Shown: positions 15,742 through 24,943, counted from the stretch's first letter. The stretch: DNA of 64,000 nucleotides from Curtobacterium herbarum (GCF_016907335.1 NZ_JAFBBT010000001.1:1240001-1304000); one strand, 5' to 3'. The notes: generated by a model not told the origin, from the sequence alone. A program made the numbers and translations.

Positions 15742-17358
15742 ATGTCCGGGAGAACAGTCGACGCGACGCGAGCAGGGCGCTCGGCGGAGCGCGGGGACCG
15801 GACGCTCGTCACCCGGCTGCGTGCGCTCGCCGCGCTCGGCCACTGGGGTGTCCTGCTGGCACACCCCTGGGTGTTCCGCACCGCGATGATCGTCTTCGTC
15901 GTGTTCGGCGTGCTGTTCGCCGTGGTGCTGCACTACCCGATCGTCGACGGCAACGGGACCGTTCCCTACGTGGGCACGATCGCACCGGACGAGCACCGCC
16001 ACATCGCGAACGTCCTGTTCTACGCGCACCGCTCGATCACCGCCGGGCCGATCATCGACAGCGTGCCCACGCGCGACCTCGCGATGGGCGAGGTCCTCCG
16101 GTTCCCGAGCTACTTCTACTACTACGTCATGTCCTTCCCCGTGAAGGTGATGATCAACGAGGCGTTGCCGTACTCCTGGATCGTCGTCTTCCTGCGGCTC
16201 GTCAACCTCGTCGCCGGGCTGCTCGGACTCGTGGTGGCGCGCCGACTCCTCAAGGCGACGGGCTTCTCGGAGTCGATCGCCGTGCTGTCGGTCGTCCTGC
16301 TCGCCTTCACCGGCCGGTACATGTGGCAGTCGGCCGCCGTCAGCTACGACCCGGCAGCGATGACGCTGTTCCTCCTGTGCCTGTACTTCTGCGGGCGGTT
16401 CATCCACGCGCCGAGCCCGGCGACACTCGCGAAGGCGGTCGTCGTCGGCGGCTGGGCCATCATCGGCAAGTACACGTTCGTCCCGTTCGTCGTCGTCGCC
16501 ATCGTGGTCGCGGTCGTGATGGTCGCGCAGCGCGACGGGCTCCGGGGCGTCGTCGACGTGCGGCACGCGCTGTCGTCCTTCCGCGACGGGGTGCGCCGAC
16601 GGACGGTCGGCACGATCGCCTGGGTGCTGGCCTTCGTCGTGGCCGCGGCGATCATCGTGGAGCGGTTCGGCGTCAACCTCATCGTCTACCGGCAGTTCAA
16701 CCCGGACTGCGACAAGCTCCACACCCACCAGCAGTGCCTCACGTTCGACATCTACACCCGGAACTACAACGCCGAGCGCAACCACGACCTCGCGGTCCTC
16801 AGCGGCACGCCGCAGACACCGTTCGACCTCCTGGAGTTCGCAGGGCGCTGGTGCACGACGTACTTCCAGTCGATCTTCTTCTACCGCGACCGCAACTCGA
16901 CGTGGGCGGTGCAGCCGGTCGTGGCGCTCCTCGGGGCGCTGGTGTTCGTCGCCGCGTGCATCGCCGTGCTGTTGACGCTCCGCTCGATCCTGCGGACGCG
17001 AGGCTTCGTGTGGGCCGTCGCCGTCGCCGGTGTCTACGTCGCGGCGATGTTCGTGTTCAACCTGCAGACCTTCCTGCGTCTCGACAACGACTTCGCGTTC
17101 TCGGGGCGCTACCTGCTCCCGGTGCTCCCACTCATCTACGCCGTCGCGATCGTCGCGGCGATCGCCTTCTGGCGCTCGCTCCCGTCGGGGTGGCGTCAAG
17201 TGGCAGTCGTCCCGGTGGTGGTGGTCGTCCTGGTGGTCCTCGTGCTCTACTCCGCGCCCGTCGCGTTCTTCACCTACGCGCGTGACCCGAGCTGGTACAC
17301 CGACACGGCGCTTCGACTGCTGCCGCACTGGCTGACGGGGGCGGGGTCCGGCGCATGA
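15742..17358 (+). CDS. GT-C-like polytopic membrane protein, cassette copy 1
   Basis: A 538-residue membrane protein with about ten to twelve hydrophobic segments. After the first membrane helix, an outside loop carries TIAPDEHRHIANVLFYA with Asp83-Glu84. An acidic pair followed by His in the first loop is typical of GT-C glycosyltransferases that use polyprenyl-phosphate sugars, and of DUF2142 proteins (compare KDEPAHF and PDEKAHF at 29852 and 34241). A large outside loop near 335-400 has conserved cysteines and FFYRDRNSTW. The gene at 18311-19948 is a full-length paralog. It overlaps the pentapeptide gene by 4 nt. I infer a surface glycosyltransferase or polysaccharide assembly role; no named family is certain. 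Confidence 0.75.
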   Translation: MSGRTVDATRAGRSAERGDRTLVTRLRALAALGHWGVLLAHPWVFRTAMIVFVVFGVLFAVVLHYPIVDGNGTVPYVGTIAPDEHRHIANVLFYAHRSITAGPIIDSVPTRDLAMGEVLRFPSYFYYYVMSFPVKVMINEALPYSWIVVFLRLVNLVAGLLGLVVARRLLKATGFSESIAVLSVVLLAFTGRYMWQSAAVSYDPAAMTLFLLCLYFCGRFIHAPSPATLAKAVVVGGWAIIGKYTFVPFVVVAIVVAVVMVAQRDGLRGVVDVRHALSSFRDGVRRRTVGTIAWVLAFVVAAAIIVERFGVNLIVYRQFNPDCDKLHTHQQCLTFDIYTRNYNAERNHDLAVLSGTPQTPFDLLEFAGRWCTTYFQSIFFYRDRNSTWAVQPVVALLGALVFVAACIAVLLTLRSILRTRGFVWAVAVAGVYVAAMFVFNLQTFLRLDNDFAFSGRYLLPVLPLIYAVAIVAAIAFWRSLPSGWRQVAVVPVVVVVLVVLVLYSAPVAFFTYARDPSWYTDTALRLLPHWLTGAGSGA

Positions 17359-18254
17359 GCACCACCACGCCCTGGTTCCGCCGCCGACGCTGGTCGATCG
17401 GCCTCGTGCTGGTCCTCGTCGTGCTCGTCGCCGGCGCGTACCAGCGTGTGTCCTCCGGCCCGGCCGGCGAGGACGTCGCTGGCTGCACGATCGTCAACCA
17501 CCCGTCGATCGACAGCCGGACCCACTGCCGGAACGCCGACCTCGCCGGACGTGACCTCCGTCAGCGCGACCTCCGGCTCGCGGATCTGCGGGGCGTCGAC
17601 CTCGCCGGGGCCGACCTCCGTGGTGCGATCCTCTACGGCGCAGACCTGACCGGCGCGGACCTGACGGGCACCGACCTCGGCGAGGCCGACCTCACGTCGG
17701 CGAACCTGACGAACGCGACGATGGTGAAGACCCGGCTCGGCGCGGCCATCGTCGCGGGCATCACCATCACGGGGACCACACTCGCCGCACCGTCGCAGTC
17801 CGTGTGGGCCGACGGGGCCACGCCCGTGCTGCTGCGGTGGTCCTCCGGAACCCTGCCGGGCGTCGTGCAGAACACGTGCGACTCCCGTGAGGGCCTGTTC
17901 TACCCTGGCGACAACCCGGTGTCGTGCCAGATCGCCACCGGCACCGACGCCGGACAGTCCGCGGTGTACCAGATCCAGATCGAGGTCAAGCAGGCACCGG
18001 AGATCACCGCGCCGTCCTCGGTCACCCTGACCGCCGGTCGCCGGGCCGCCGTGCAGGTCCACGCCGACAGCCCGTACCCGCAGGTCCAGGCGCACGTCGA
18101 CGGCCTGCCGACGGGCCTTCGGTGGGACGCCGCGACCCAGCGCATCGTCGGTACCCCGACGTCGGCCGCGGTCGGGGAGCACACCGTCCTGCTCCGGGCG
18201 GACAACGGCCGGGCGGTCCGGAAGACGATCCGGATCACCGTCGTCGCCGGCTGA
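17355..18254 (+). CDS. Membrane-anchored pentapeptide-repeat and Ig-like protein, copy 1
   Basis: A 299-residue extracytoplasmic protein. A basic N-terminus and one membrane helix (about 14-29) act as anchor. Residues 61-128 are pentapeptide repeats of the A(D/N)LxG type, which form a right-handed beta helix. Two Ig-like parts follow, the last with the putative-Ig signature GLPTGLRWDAATQRIVGTP. Cysteine pairs are shared with the paralog at 19945: C44/C58 in C..NHP..D.RTHC, and NTC...GLFYPG..PV.C. The ATG overlaps the GT-C-like gene before it, so the two proteins are probably made together and may act together at the surface. The exact function is unknown. Confidence 0.78.
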   Translation: MSTTTPWFRRRRWSIGLVLVLVVLVAGAYQRVSSGPAGEDVAGCTIVNHPSIDSRTHCRNADLAGRDLRQRDLRLADLRGVDLAGADLRGAILYGADLTGADLTGTDLGEADLTSANLTNATMVKTRLGAAIVAGITITGTTLAAPSQSVWADGATPVLLRWSSGTLPGVVQNTCDSREGLFYPGDNPVSCQIATGTDAGQSAVYQIQIEVKQAPEITAPSSVTLTAGRRAAVQVHADSPYPQVQAHVDGLPTGLRWDAATQRIVGTPTSAAVGEHTVLLRADNGRAVRKTIRITVVAG

Positions 18255-18297
18255 CCCGGCCGAGGCCGATCGGACGCGAGGGACAACGGTTCCCGGT

Positions 18298-18303
18298 TAG
18301 AGT
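18298..18303 (+). promoter_or_regulatory. Putative -10 box of the second GT-C cassette
   Basis: TAGAGT inside CCGGTTAG, 7 nt before the ATG at 18311. It mirrors the box before copy 1 (15728-15733). Confidence 0.5.
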
Positions 18304-18310
18304 TGAGTTG

Positions 18311-19948
18311 ATGTTCGCATTCGAAGGGGGCTCTCCCGTGCAGCGCCTCCGCGGGGCCCACGCGGCACGGCGTCGGCCGTCCGAGGTCGTCCGGGACGCG
18401 CTGCTCGAGACGCCGGGCCGTCTCGGTGCCCTCCTCGCCCGTCCGTGGGTGTTCTGGACGGCGATCGGCGTCTTCGTGGTGCTGGGCGTCCTCTTCGCGG
18501 TGATCCTGAAGTACCCGGTGGTCGACGGTGACGGACACGTCCCGTACCCCGGCACGATCGCACCGGACGAGCACCGGCACATCGCCAACATCCTGTACTA
18601 CGCACAGCGCCCGGTGACCGCCGGGCCGGTGCTGCACCACATCGCGCCGTCCGACCTGGCGATGGGGGAGATGCTCCGCTTCCCGAGCTACGTCTACTAC
18701 TACGTGATGAGCTTCGCGGTGAAGCCGATCATCGACCTCGGGCTGCCGTACTCGTACATCGTGGTCGCCCTGCGACTGGTGAACGTCGTCGTGGGGGCCA
18801 TCGGGCTGATCGTCACCCGTCGACTCCTCCGGACGATGGGGCTGTCCGAGGCGGTCGCGGTCCTGACCGTGATCATGCTCATCGGCACCGGCCGCTACGT
18901 CTGGCAGTCCTCAGCCGTCAGCTACGACGCCCCGTCGATGACACTGTTCCTCTGCACACTGCTGTACAGTGCCCGGTTCCTCCGCGAACCGAGCTGGGGG
19001 TCGCTCGCCAAGGCGGTCGTCCTGAGCGGGTGGACGGTGCTGTTCAAGTACACGTTCATCCCGTTCGCGGTGGTGGCGATCGTCGTCGCCGTGGTGCTCG
19101 GGCTGCGTCGCCACGGCTGGCACAGTCTGTCGACCCCGCTCCGCGGCTTCGTGGACGCCGTCCGGACCCGGGCGGTGCGGACCGCGCTCTGGTCGGTGTC
19201 GTTCGTCCTGGTGACCGCCCTCGTGGTCGAGCGGCTCGGGGTCAACCTCGTCACGTACCGGGCGTTCAACCCGGACTGCTCCGCCCTGCACACGCACGCG
19301 CAGTGCATGCGGTTCTCCATCTACGCCCGCAACTTCCAGGCCACGCGGAGCCACGAGCTCGCCCAGGCCAACGGGCAGTCGTCGAGCGTCCCCGACCTGC
19401 TGGAGTTCGCCGGCCGTTGGGCGACCACGTACTTCCAGTCCGTCTTCTTCTACCGGGACCGGAACTCGACCTGGTCGGTGCAGCCCGCGGTGATCGTGCT
19501 GGGCGCCCTCGTCGTCGTCGCCGCCGTCGTGCTGACGTCGGCCATGGTCCGGTCGCTGTTCCGCACCCGGGCGCTCGTGTGGGCCGTCGCCGTCGCGGGC
19601 GTCTACACGGTCGCGATGTTCGTCTTCAACCTCCGGACGCTGCTCACGCTGGACAACGAGTACGCCTTCTCAGGTCGCTACATGCTGCCCGTCCTGCCAC
19701 TCGTGTACGCGCTCTTGATCGTCGCTGCGCTGGGGGCATGGCGCCGCCTGCGCAACCGGTGGCGCACCGTGCTGGTCGTGCCCGTCCTGCTCCTCGGCCT
19801 CGTGGTGGTGCTCCTGTTCAGCACGCCGTTCGCGTTCTTCACGTACGCGAACTCGCCCGACTGGTACACCAACTCGGCGCTCGACCTGCTGCCGCACTGG
19901 ATGACCGGCGTGGACGACGTCGTGGTGCCGTCGGCGGTGCAGCAGTGA
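18311..19948 (+). CDS. GT-C-like polytopic membrane protein, cassette copy 2
   Basis: A 545-residue paralog of the protein at 15742-17358, with the same order of membrane segments. The first outside loop reads TIAPDEHRHIANILYYA (Asp86-Glu87). MGEMLRFPSYVYYYVMSF, FNPDC.ALHTHAQC and FFYRDRNSTWSVQP match copy 1 closely. The ATG at 18311 fits the leaderless pattern of this window. A GTG at 18338, preceded by GAAGGGGG at the right distance, is a serious alternative and would shorten the protein by nine residues. The stop overlaps the second pentapeptide gene by 4 nt. Function is inferred as for copy 1: an outside-facing glycosyltransferase-like enzyme. Confidence 0.75.
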   Translation: MFAFEGGSPVQRLRGAHAARRRPSEVVRDALLETPGRLGALLARPWVFWTAIGVFVVLGVLFAVILKYPVVDGDGHVPYPGTIAPDEHRHIANILYYAQRPVTAGPVLHHIAPSDLAMGEMLRFPSYVYYYVMSFAVKPIIDLGLPYSYIVVALRLVNVVVGAIGLIVTRRLLRTMGLSEAVAVLTVIMLIGTGRYVWQSSAVSYDAPSMTLFLCTLLYSARFLREPSWGSLAKAVVLSGWTVLFKYTFIPFAVVAIVVAVVLGLRRHGWHSLSTPLRGFVDAVRTRAVRTALWSVSFVLVTALVVERLGVNLVTYRAFNPDCSALHTHAQCMRFSIYARNFQATRSHELAQANGQSSSVPDLLEFAGRWATTYFQSVFFYRDRNSTWSVQPAVIVLGALVVVAAVVLTSAMVRSLFRTRALVWAVAVAGVYTVAMFVFNLRTLLTLDNEYAFSGRYMLPVLPLVYALLIVAALGAWRRLRNRWRTVLVVPVLLLGLVVVLLFSTPFAFFTYANSPDWYTNSALDLLPHWMTGVDDVVVPSAVQQ

Positions 19949-21009
19949 GCGGCACCCTGGCACCACGGCGGCGGGTGCTCTCCGTGGTGGCGGCCGTCCT
20001 CGTCGTCGCCCTGGTGGTCGCCGTCCTCCTCGCCATCCGCGCCGCTCGGGAACGCACGCAGTCGGCCGCCCGCACCGTCGGCTCCTGCTCCGTGCTGCTC
20101 CACCCCGGGCCCGACGTCCGCACGCACTGCCCCGGCGTGGACTGGTCCGGCCGCAGCCTCAGCGGGACGGACCTGCGCTTCGCCGACCTCACCGACGCCC
20201 GCCTGGGTGGCACCGACCTGCACGACGCGGTCATGTTCGGCGCCGACCTCAGCCGCGCCGACCTCCGTGGCGCCGACCTGCGCGGTGCAGACCTGACCGG
20301 CGCGGTCCTCACCGACGCGCAGATCGAGGACGCCCGCCTCGACGGCGCTGCCATCGCGGGCATGCAGTTCTCCGGCACCGTGCTGGCGGCGCCCGGGCAG
20401 CTGGTCTGGGTCCAGCCCGGGCAGGGACCGGCCACGGTGTCGTGGACGTCCACCTCGCCGTCCGGGGTGATCAGCAACACCTGCGTCGACAAGCAGGGCC
20501 TGTTCTACCCGGGGACGACCCCGGTGCGCTGCATCGTGGCGACCGGCCCCGACGGCTACCAGGTGGCGCAGTACGACGTGCCGATCACGGTCAACCAGGC
20601 GCCCACCGTCGACGCTCCCGAGACGGTCGCGGCGACGGTCGGCCAGCCGGTCTCCGTCCAGCTGGCGGCGAGCAGCCCGTTCCCGGCGGTCGGCCTGACG
20701 GCGCTCACGGGGGACCTGCCGGACGGCCTCACCTGGGACCAGGACACCCTGCAGATCGTCGGCACGCCGACCGAGGCCGCCGTCGGGACGCACGTCGTCG
20801 TGTTCCGGGCTGAGAACGGCATGGCGGCCGAGGCGTCGATCACGATCACCGTCTCCGCGGTGGACCCCGCAGCCCCCGTCGACCCGGCGGCGCCGGCCGG
20901 CACGACCGACCCCGGGGCGACGGATCCGGGGTCCCCTGACCAGTCAGCGATCGACCCGTCGACCGGACTCCCGACCGCGGCGGCGACCGCCGTGCCGACG
21001 GAACCGTAG
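19945..21009 (+). CDS. Membrane-anchored pentapeptide-repeat and Ig-like protein, copy 2
   Basis: A 354-residue paralog of the protein at 17355-18254. It has an N-terminal membrane helix (about 11-30), pentapeptide repeats (about 70-135, DLRGADLRGADLTGA), the same cysteine pattern (C.VLLHPGPDVRTHC; NTC...GLFYPG..PV.C), and the Ig signature GLTWDQDTLQIVGTP. It differs from copy 1 by a C-terminal tail of about 45 residues rich in Pro, Ala, Asp and Thr, typical of wall-spanning linkers. The GTG at 19945 overlaps the membrane-protein stop by 4 nt. The stop falls in an 8-bp tandem array (21009-21040). Confidence 0.78.
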   Translation: MSGTLAPRRRVLSVVAAVLVVALVVAVLLAIRAARERTQSAARTVGSCSVLLHPGPDVRTHCPGVDWSGRSLSGTDLRFADLTDARLGGTDLHDAVMFGADLSRADLRGADLRGADLTGAVLTDAQIEDARLDGAAIAGMQFSGTVLAAPGQLVWVQPGQGPATVSWTSTSPSGVISNTCVDKQGLFYPGTTPVRCIVATGPDGYQVAQYDVPITVNQAPTVDAPETVAATVGQPVSVQLAASSPFPAVGLTALTGDLPDGLTWDQDTLQIVGTPTEAAVGTHVVVFRAENGMAAEASITITVSAVDPAAPVDPAAPAGTTDPGATDPGSPDQSAIDPSTGLPTAAATAVPTEP

Positions 21010-21040
21010 CTCGTGAGCTCGTGAGCTCGTCAGCTCGTCA
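21009..21040. repeat. 8-bp tandem array joining two gene ends
   Basis: Four units of GCTCGT(G/C)A at 21009, 21017, 21025 and 21033. The array begins on the last base of the plus-strand stop (21007-21009) and ends on the minus-strand stop of gtrA (21038-21040), so it fills the whole space between two convergent genes. Confidence 0.85.
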
Positions 21041-21511
21041 GCGCGTCGAGCTCGACGCCTCCGTGCTCCGCGCCGACTCCTGCTCGACCCGGTCGGGGTG
21101 GTACACCCAGGTCTTGTAGAGCCAGAACCGGAACGCCGTGCCGAGGACCAGCCCGATGCCGTTGCCGGAGACGTTGTCCGCGAGCGCCGAGGTGAACCCG
21201 AGCGCGTAGTGGGAGACCGCGAGGCAACCGAGCGAGATCACCATGCCGCCGAGCGACACGACGACGAACTCGACGCCCTCCTTCGCGGCGACCGAACGGC
21301 GCTGGTGGCGGAAGGTCCAGTACCGGTTGCCGATCCAGTTGACGACGATCGCAACGGTGGTGGACACCACCTTCGCCCAGAAGGGTCCGGAGTGGACGTC
21401 CTCCGGCGAGAGCACCGTCGCCCGCAGCAGGTTGAACACCCCGAAGTCGACGACGAAGCCGACGGCGCCGACGACCCCGAACCGGGCGAGCTGTGCGATG
21501 AGACGCCGCAC
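21038..21511 (-). CDS. GtrA-family membrane protein
   Basis: A 157-residue protein with four hydrophobic segments and the GtrA signature ARFGVVGAVGFVVDFGVFNLL near the N-terminus and NWIGNRYWTF in the middle. GtrA proteins are thought to help move polyprenyl-linked sugars across the membrane for surface glycosylation. The GTG at 21511 has GGAGG 4 nt upstream; the longer frame has no support. It is divergent from purK. A GtrB-like GT2 occurs at 35802-36743 and a polyprenol-phosphate mannose synthase at 54618-55382; either could be its partner. Confidence 0.85.
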   Translation of the reverse strand: MRRLIAQLARFGVVGAVGFVVDFGVFNLLRATVLSPEDVHSGPFWAKVVSTTVAIVVNWIGNRYWTFRHQRRSVAAKEGVEFVVVSLGGMVISLGCLAVSHYALGFTSALADNVSGNGIGLVLGTAFRFWLYKTWVYHPDRVEQESARSTEASSSTR

Positions 21512-21646
21512 GGGGCCTCCTGGATCCGTAGAGTGAGGTGCTGACCGGTCGGTGCGACCGGCGGCGGTGGATCGGCGATCGACCACCCGGAATCGTAGAC
21601 GACCGGTTCTCCCCGCGTGGTGGGAACCGCGGAAGGAAGACACAGC

Positions 21647-22783
21647 ATGGCGTTGCGCGTCGGAGTCGTCGGCGGAGGGCAACTCGCCCGGATGATGGTG
21701 CCGGCGGCCGTGGAGCTCGGAATCGACATCCGCGTCCTGGCCGAGGGGCCCGGGATGTCCGCGGCCATCGCCGCCACCGCCGAGGGCGACTACCACGACG
21801 CCGACACGGTCCTCGCGTTCGCCCGGGACGTCGACGTCGTCACGTTCGACCACGAGCACGTCCCTCAGGACGTCCTGCGCGCGCTCGTCGGCGCCGGGGT
21901 GGCCGTGCGCCCGGGGCCGGCCGCGCTGGCGGTCGCGCAGGACAAGATCCTGATGCGCACGCGGCTGTCCGAGCTCGGACTGCCGGTGCCCGACTGGTCG
22001 GCCGTCCACGACGCCGACGAGCTCCGCACGTTCCTCGACGACCACGGCGGGAAGGCCGTCGTGAAGACGGCGCGTGGCGGGTACGACGGCAAGGGCGTCC
22101 GGGTCGTGACCGATCCGTCCCAGGTCGACGACTGGTTCGTCGCGCTGGCGGAGACCGGCGGCGAGCAGGCGCTCCTGGTCGAGGAGTTCGTCCCGTTCAC
22201 CCGCGAGCTTGCCCAGTCGGTGGCGCGCCGACCCTCGGGCGACGTCGTCGCGTGGCCCCTGGTCGAGACGCAGCAGCGTGACGGCGTCTGCGCAGAGGTC
22301 ATCGCGCCGGCTCCGGACAGCGCCGGACGACTCGCCGACCTGGCCGAGTCGATCGCGGTCCGCATCGCGGAGGAACTCGACGTCACCGGTGTCCTCGCGG
22401 TCGAGCTCTTCCAGACCAGCGATGAACGGATCCTCATCAACGAGCTCGCGATGCGTCCGCACAACACCGGCCACTGGTCGATCGACGGCGCGACGACCAG
22501 CCAGTTCGAACAGCACCTCCGTGCCGTCCTCGACCTGCCGCTCGGCACCACCGGCATGGACACGCGCGTCGCCGTGATGGTGAACGTCCTCGGCGGTCCG
22601 GCCGACGGTGACCTCGCGGCGCGGTACCCCGCGGCGCTCGAAGCGTTCCCCGAGGCGAAGTACCACTTCTACGGCAAGGCCCCGCGGCCCGGCCGGAAGA
22701 TCGGGCACGTGACCGTCACCGGCGACGACGTGGACGACGTCGTCTTCCGTGCGCGGAGCGCGGCGGCACACTTCGACGACTGA
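21647..22783 (+). CDS. purK: 5-(carboxyamino)imidazole ribonucleotide synthase
   Basis: A 378-residue ATP-grasp enzyme of purine synthesis that makes N5-carboxyaminoimidazole ribonucleotide from AIR, ATP and bicarbonate. The N-terminus VGVVGGGQLARMM, FDHEHVP, the ATP-grasp segment VVKTARGGYDGKGV and the C-terminal NELAMRPHNTGHWSIDG are diagnostic. The ATG at 21647 follows GGAAG. PurE, the next enzyme of the pathway, is normally adjacent but here lies about 2.2 kb downstream, after a secreted glucanase gene. A strong palindrome follows the stop (22794-22835). Confidence 0.96.
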   Translation: MALRVGVVGGGQLARMMVPAAVELGIDIRVLAEGPGMSAAIAATAEGDYHDADTVLAFARDVDVVTFDHEHVPQDVLRALVGAGVAVRPGPAALAVAQDKILMRTRLSELGLPVPDWSAVHDADELRTFLDDHGGKAVVKTARGGYDGKGVRVVTDPSQVDDWFVALAETGGEQALLVEEFVPFTRELAQSVARRPSGDVVAWPLVETQQRDGVCAEVIAPAPDSAGRLADLAESIAVRIAEELDVTGVLAVELFQTSDERILINELAMRPHNTGHWSIDGATTSQFEQHLRAVLDLPLGTTGMDTRVAVMVNVLGGPADGDLAARYPAALEAFPEAKYHFYGKAPRPGRKIGHVTVTGDDVDDVVFRARSAAAHFDD

Positions 22784-22793
22784 TCCCGGGCCG

Positions 22794-22835
22794 GGACGGG
22801 AGGCTCGTGGCGGGCCCGCCACGAGCCTCCCGTCC
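22794..22835. terminator. 42-bp perfect palindrome after purK
   Basis: Arms 22794-22814 and 22815-22835 are perfect inverted repeats with no spacer, 11 nt after the purK stop. As RNA it would form a very stable GC-rich hairpin, so it likely terminates purK and uncouples it from the gene downstream. Confidence 0.75.
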
Positions 22836-22954
22836 GCCCGGTGACACGCCCGGTGCCGGTACCACCCGTCCAGGTGGCACCCGCACTGGCGGCTGGTCGC
22901 GGCCGCCGTCCCGTGGTGCGATGGAGGCTCACGTCGGTCGTCGAGGGGAGCTCC

Positions 22955-24943
22955 ATGTCAGGCCGTCCGTCCGCCCGCGTCGTCCTCTGGGCCGTGGCGT
23001 CCGTCGTCGCGTCGCTCACGCTCGGTTCGGTCGTCGCGGCACCGGTCCCGGCGCACGCCGCCACCGCTGCCATCGCCACGCCCGCGTCGATCCGCGCGGC
23101 GTCCGCTGCCGACCTCTACCGGAACGGCCCGTACACGTCGCCCACCAGCGAGGCGGCGAAGGCCGCCACCGCGCTGGCCACGTCGGACCCGGCCGGGGCC
23201 CGGGCCGCGTCCACCATCGCCCGGTACCCGGTCGCCACGTGGCTCGGCGAGTGGACGACCGGTGCCGCGCTCGACCGGACGCTCGACACGGCGACCGCCG
23301 GCGCGGCGGCGACGGGGACCACCGCGGTCTTCGTCACCTACGCCATCCCGCAGCGCGACTGCGGCGGCTACTCCGCCGGCGGCTTCGACGAGGCGACCTA
23401 CGACGCGTGGGTCGACCGGATCGCGACGCGGCTCGCCGGCAAGCACGCCGCGGTCGTCGTCGAGCCCGACTCGCTCGCGATGCTCAGCAACGACCGCTGC
23501 ACCGCCTCCCTCGGGACGCAGCGGTACCGGATCCTGTCGCGTGAGGTCGCCGCGTTCACCGCCGCCGGCGTGCCGGCGTACCTCGACGCGGGCAACTCGA
23601 ACTGGGTGCCACCGGCGACGATGGCGGCCCGGCTCGAGAGCGCGGGCGTCCGGCAGGCCCGCGGGTTCTTCACCGACGTCGCGAACCACTACGCGGTGGC
23701 CCAGGAACAGGCCTACGCGGAACAGGTGTCGGCGCGCACGGGCGGCTCGCACTACGTCATCGACACCTCACGGAGCGGCCAGGGATGGCGCGGGACCTGG
23801 TGCAACGCGCCGGGGGCCGGTCTGGGTCCCTCGCCGCGCGTGGCCGCCGACGGCTCGGCACTCGACGCGCTGCTCTGGGTGAAGACTCCCGGCGCGAGTG
23901 ACGGCACCTGCAACGGCGGCCCGGCGGCGGGGAAGTGGTACTCGGCCTCCGCGCAGGCGCTGGTCGCGAACGCCGTCCTCGGGCTGCCGCCGGCCGTCCG
24001 GTCGCCGGTCGGCACCCTCGACACCGTGACGGTCTCGGGCGGGTCCGTCCGTGTCCGCGGGTGGGCGTTCGACGAGGACGAACCGGACGCGCCGATCGGT
24101 GTCCGGGTGACCGTCGACGGCCAGGGATCCGGTTCGGCCGCTGCCGACCGCCCACGCCAGGACATCGGCGACGCCTACGGCGTCGGTGGCGACCACGGGT
24201 TCGACCTCACCGTCCCGGCCGCAGCGGGCACGCGGACGGTCTGTGTCACCGCGGTGAACACCGGCCGTGGCAGCGACGCTCGGCTCGGGTGCGAGGACGT
24301 CACCGTCCTCGGCAACGACCCGGTGGTCCGGGTGACCCAGGCCAGCGTCGTCGCCGCCGGCATCCGCGTGGAGGGTCTGGCGTACGACGGCGACGACGTC
24401 GGCGCGGCGGTGACCGTCGCCCTGCGCGTCGACGGTCGGACGGTGCGGACGACCACCGCCGACGGAGAGCGGGCCGACCTGCGGACGAGTGGTGTCGGCA
24501 CCGCGCACGGGTTCGTGGCCGTGCTGCCGGCCGGAGCCGGCGCACACACCGTCTGTGCCCGCGCGACGAACACCGGTGGCGGCCAGGACGTCACCTCACG
24601 GTGTGTCGCTGTGACGGTGGCCGCGAGTGCTCCGACCGGCCGGTTCGAGCGGGCCACCTCGAGCGCGCACCGCCGGGTCGACCTCCGCGGGTACGCCTTC
24701 GACCGCGAGGACACCGGCGCACCGGTCTCGATCCGGGTCACCGTCGACGGCGAGCGTGTCGCACAGGTCGCGGCGGCCGCGGGCCGGCCGGACGTCGACC
24801 GCAGGACCGGGGCCGGCACGACCCACGGGTTCGCGGTGCGGGTCGTCGCGGCCAGCGGGGAGCGGCGCGTCTGCGTGCGCGCCGTCGGCATCGGCGCCGG
24901 CGGGGACCGCGACCTCGGTTGCCGCACGACCACCGTCCGGTGA
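22955..24943 (+). CDS. Secreted glycoside hydrolase family 6 (cellulase) with three C-terminal repeats
   Basis: A 662-residue secreted beta-1,4-glucanase. A signal peptide covers about 1-35 (cleavage near AHA). The GH6 catalytic domain (about 70-340) shows FVTYAIPQRDCGGYSAGG with Asp135, VVVEPDSLAML with Asp172 (likely acid), FFTDVANHYAVAQEQAYAEQ, WCNAPGAGLG and LLWVKTPGASDGTCNGGP. Three repeats of about 105 residues follow (from about 350, 453 and 559), each with a G(W/L/Y)A(F/Y)D motif, a VTVDG-like strand, HGF and VC..A.N.G. The same repeat type occurs four times in the secreted protein at 50866-52950. The start ATG at 22955 follows GAGGGGAG. The gene interrupts the usual purK-purE pair. 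It may degrade plant cellulose or trim a surface glucan. Confidence 0.92.
   Translation: MSGRPSARVVLWAVASVVASLTLGSVVAAPVPAHAATAAIATPASIRAASAADLYRNGPYTSPTSEAAKAATALATSDPAGARAASTIARYPVATWLGEWTTGAALDRTLDTATAGAAATGTTAVFVTYAIPQRDCGGYSAGGFDEATYDAWVDRIATRLAGKHAAVVVEPDSLAMLSNDRCTASLGTQRYRILSREVAAFTAAGVPAYLDAGNSNWVPPATMAARLESAGVRQARGFFTDVANHYAVAQEQAYAEQVSARTGGSHYVIDTSRSGQGWRGTWCNAPGAGLGPSPRVAADGSALDALLWVKTPGASDGTCNGGPAAGKWYSASAQALVANAVLGLPPAVRSPVGTLDTVTVSGGSVRVRGWAFDEDEPDAPIGVRVTVDGQGSGSAAADRPRQDIGDAYGVGGDHGFDLTVPAAAGTRTVCVTAVNTGRGSDARLGCEDVTVLGNDPVVRVTQASVVAAGIRVEGLAYDGDDVGAAVTVALRVDGRTVRTTTADGERADLRTSGVGTAHGFVAVLPAGAGAHTVCARATNTGGGQDVTSRCVAVTVAASAPTGRFERATSSAHRRVDLRGYAFDREDTGAPVSIRVTVDGERVAQVAAAAGRPDVDRRTGAGTTHGFAVRVVAASGERRVCVRAVGIGAGGDRDLGCRTTTVR

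Noticed and set aside
18338-18340. GTG as the start of the second GT-C-like gene
   Set aside because: It has a good GAAGGGGG ribosome site and remains possible, but the ATG at 18311 fits the leaderless spacing of the duplicated promoter; kept only as an alternative.
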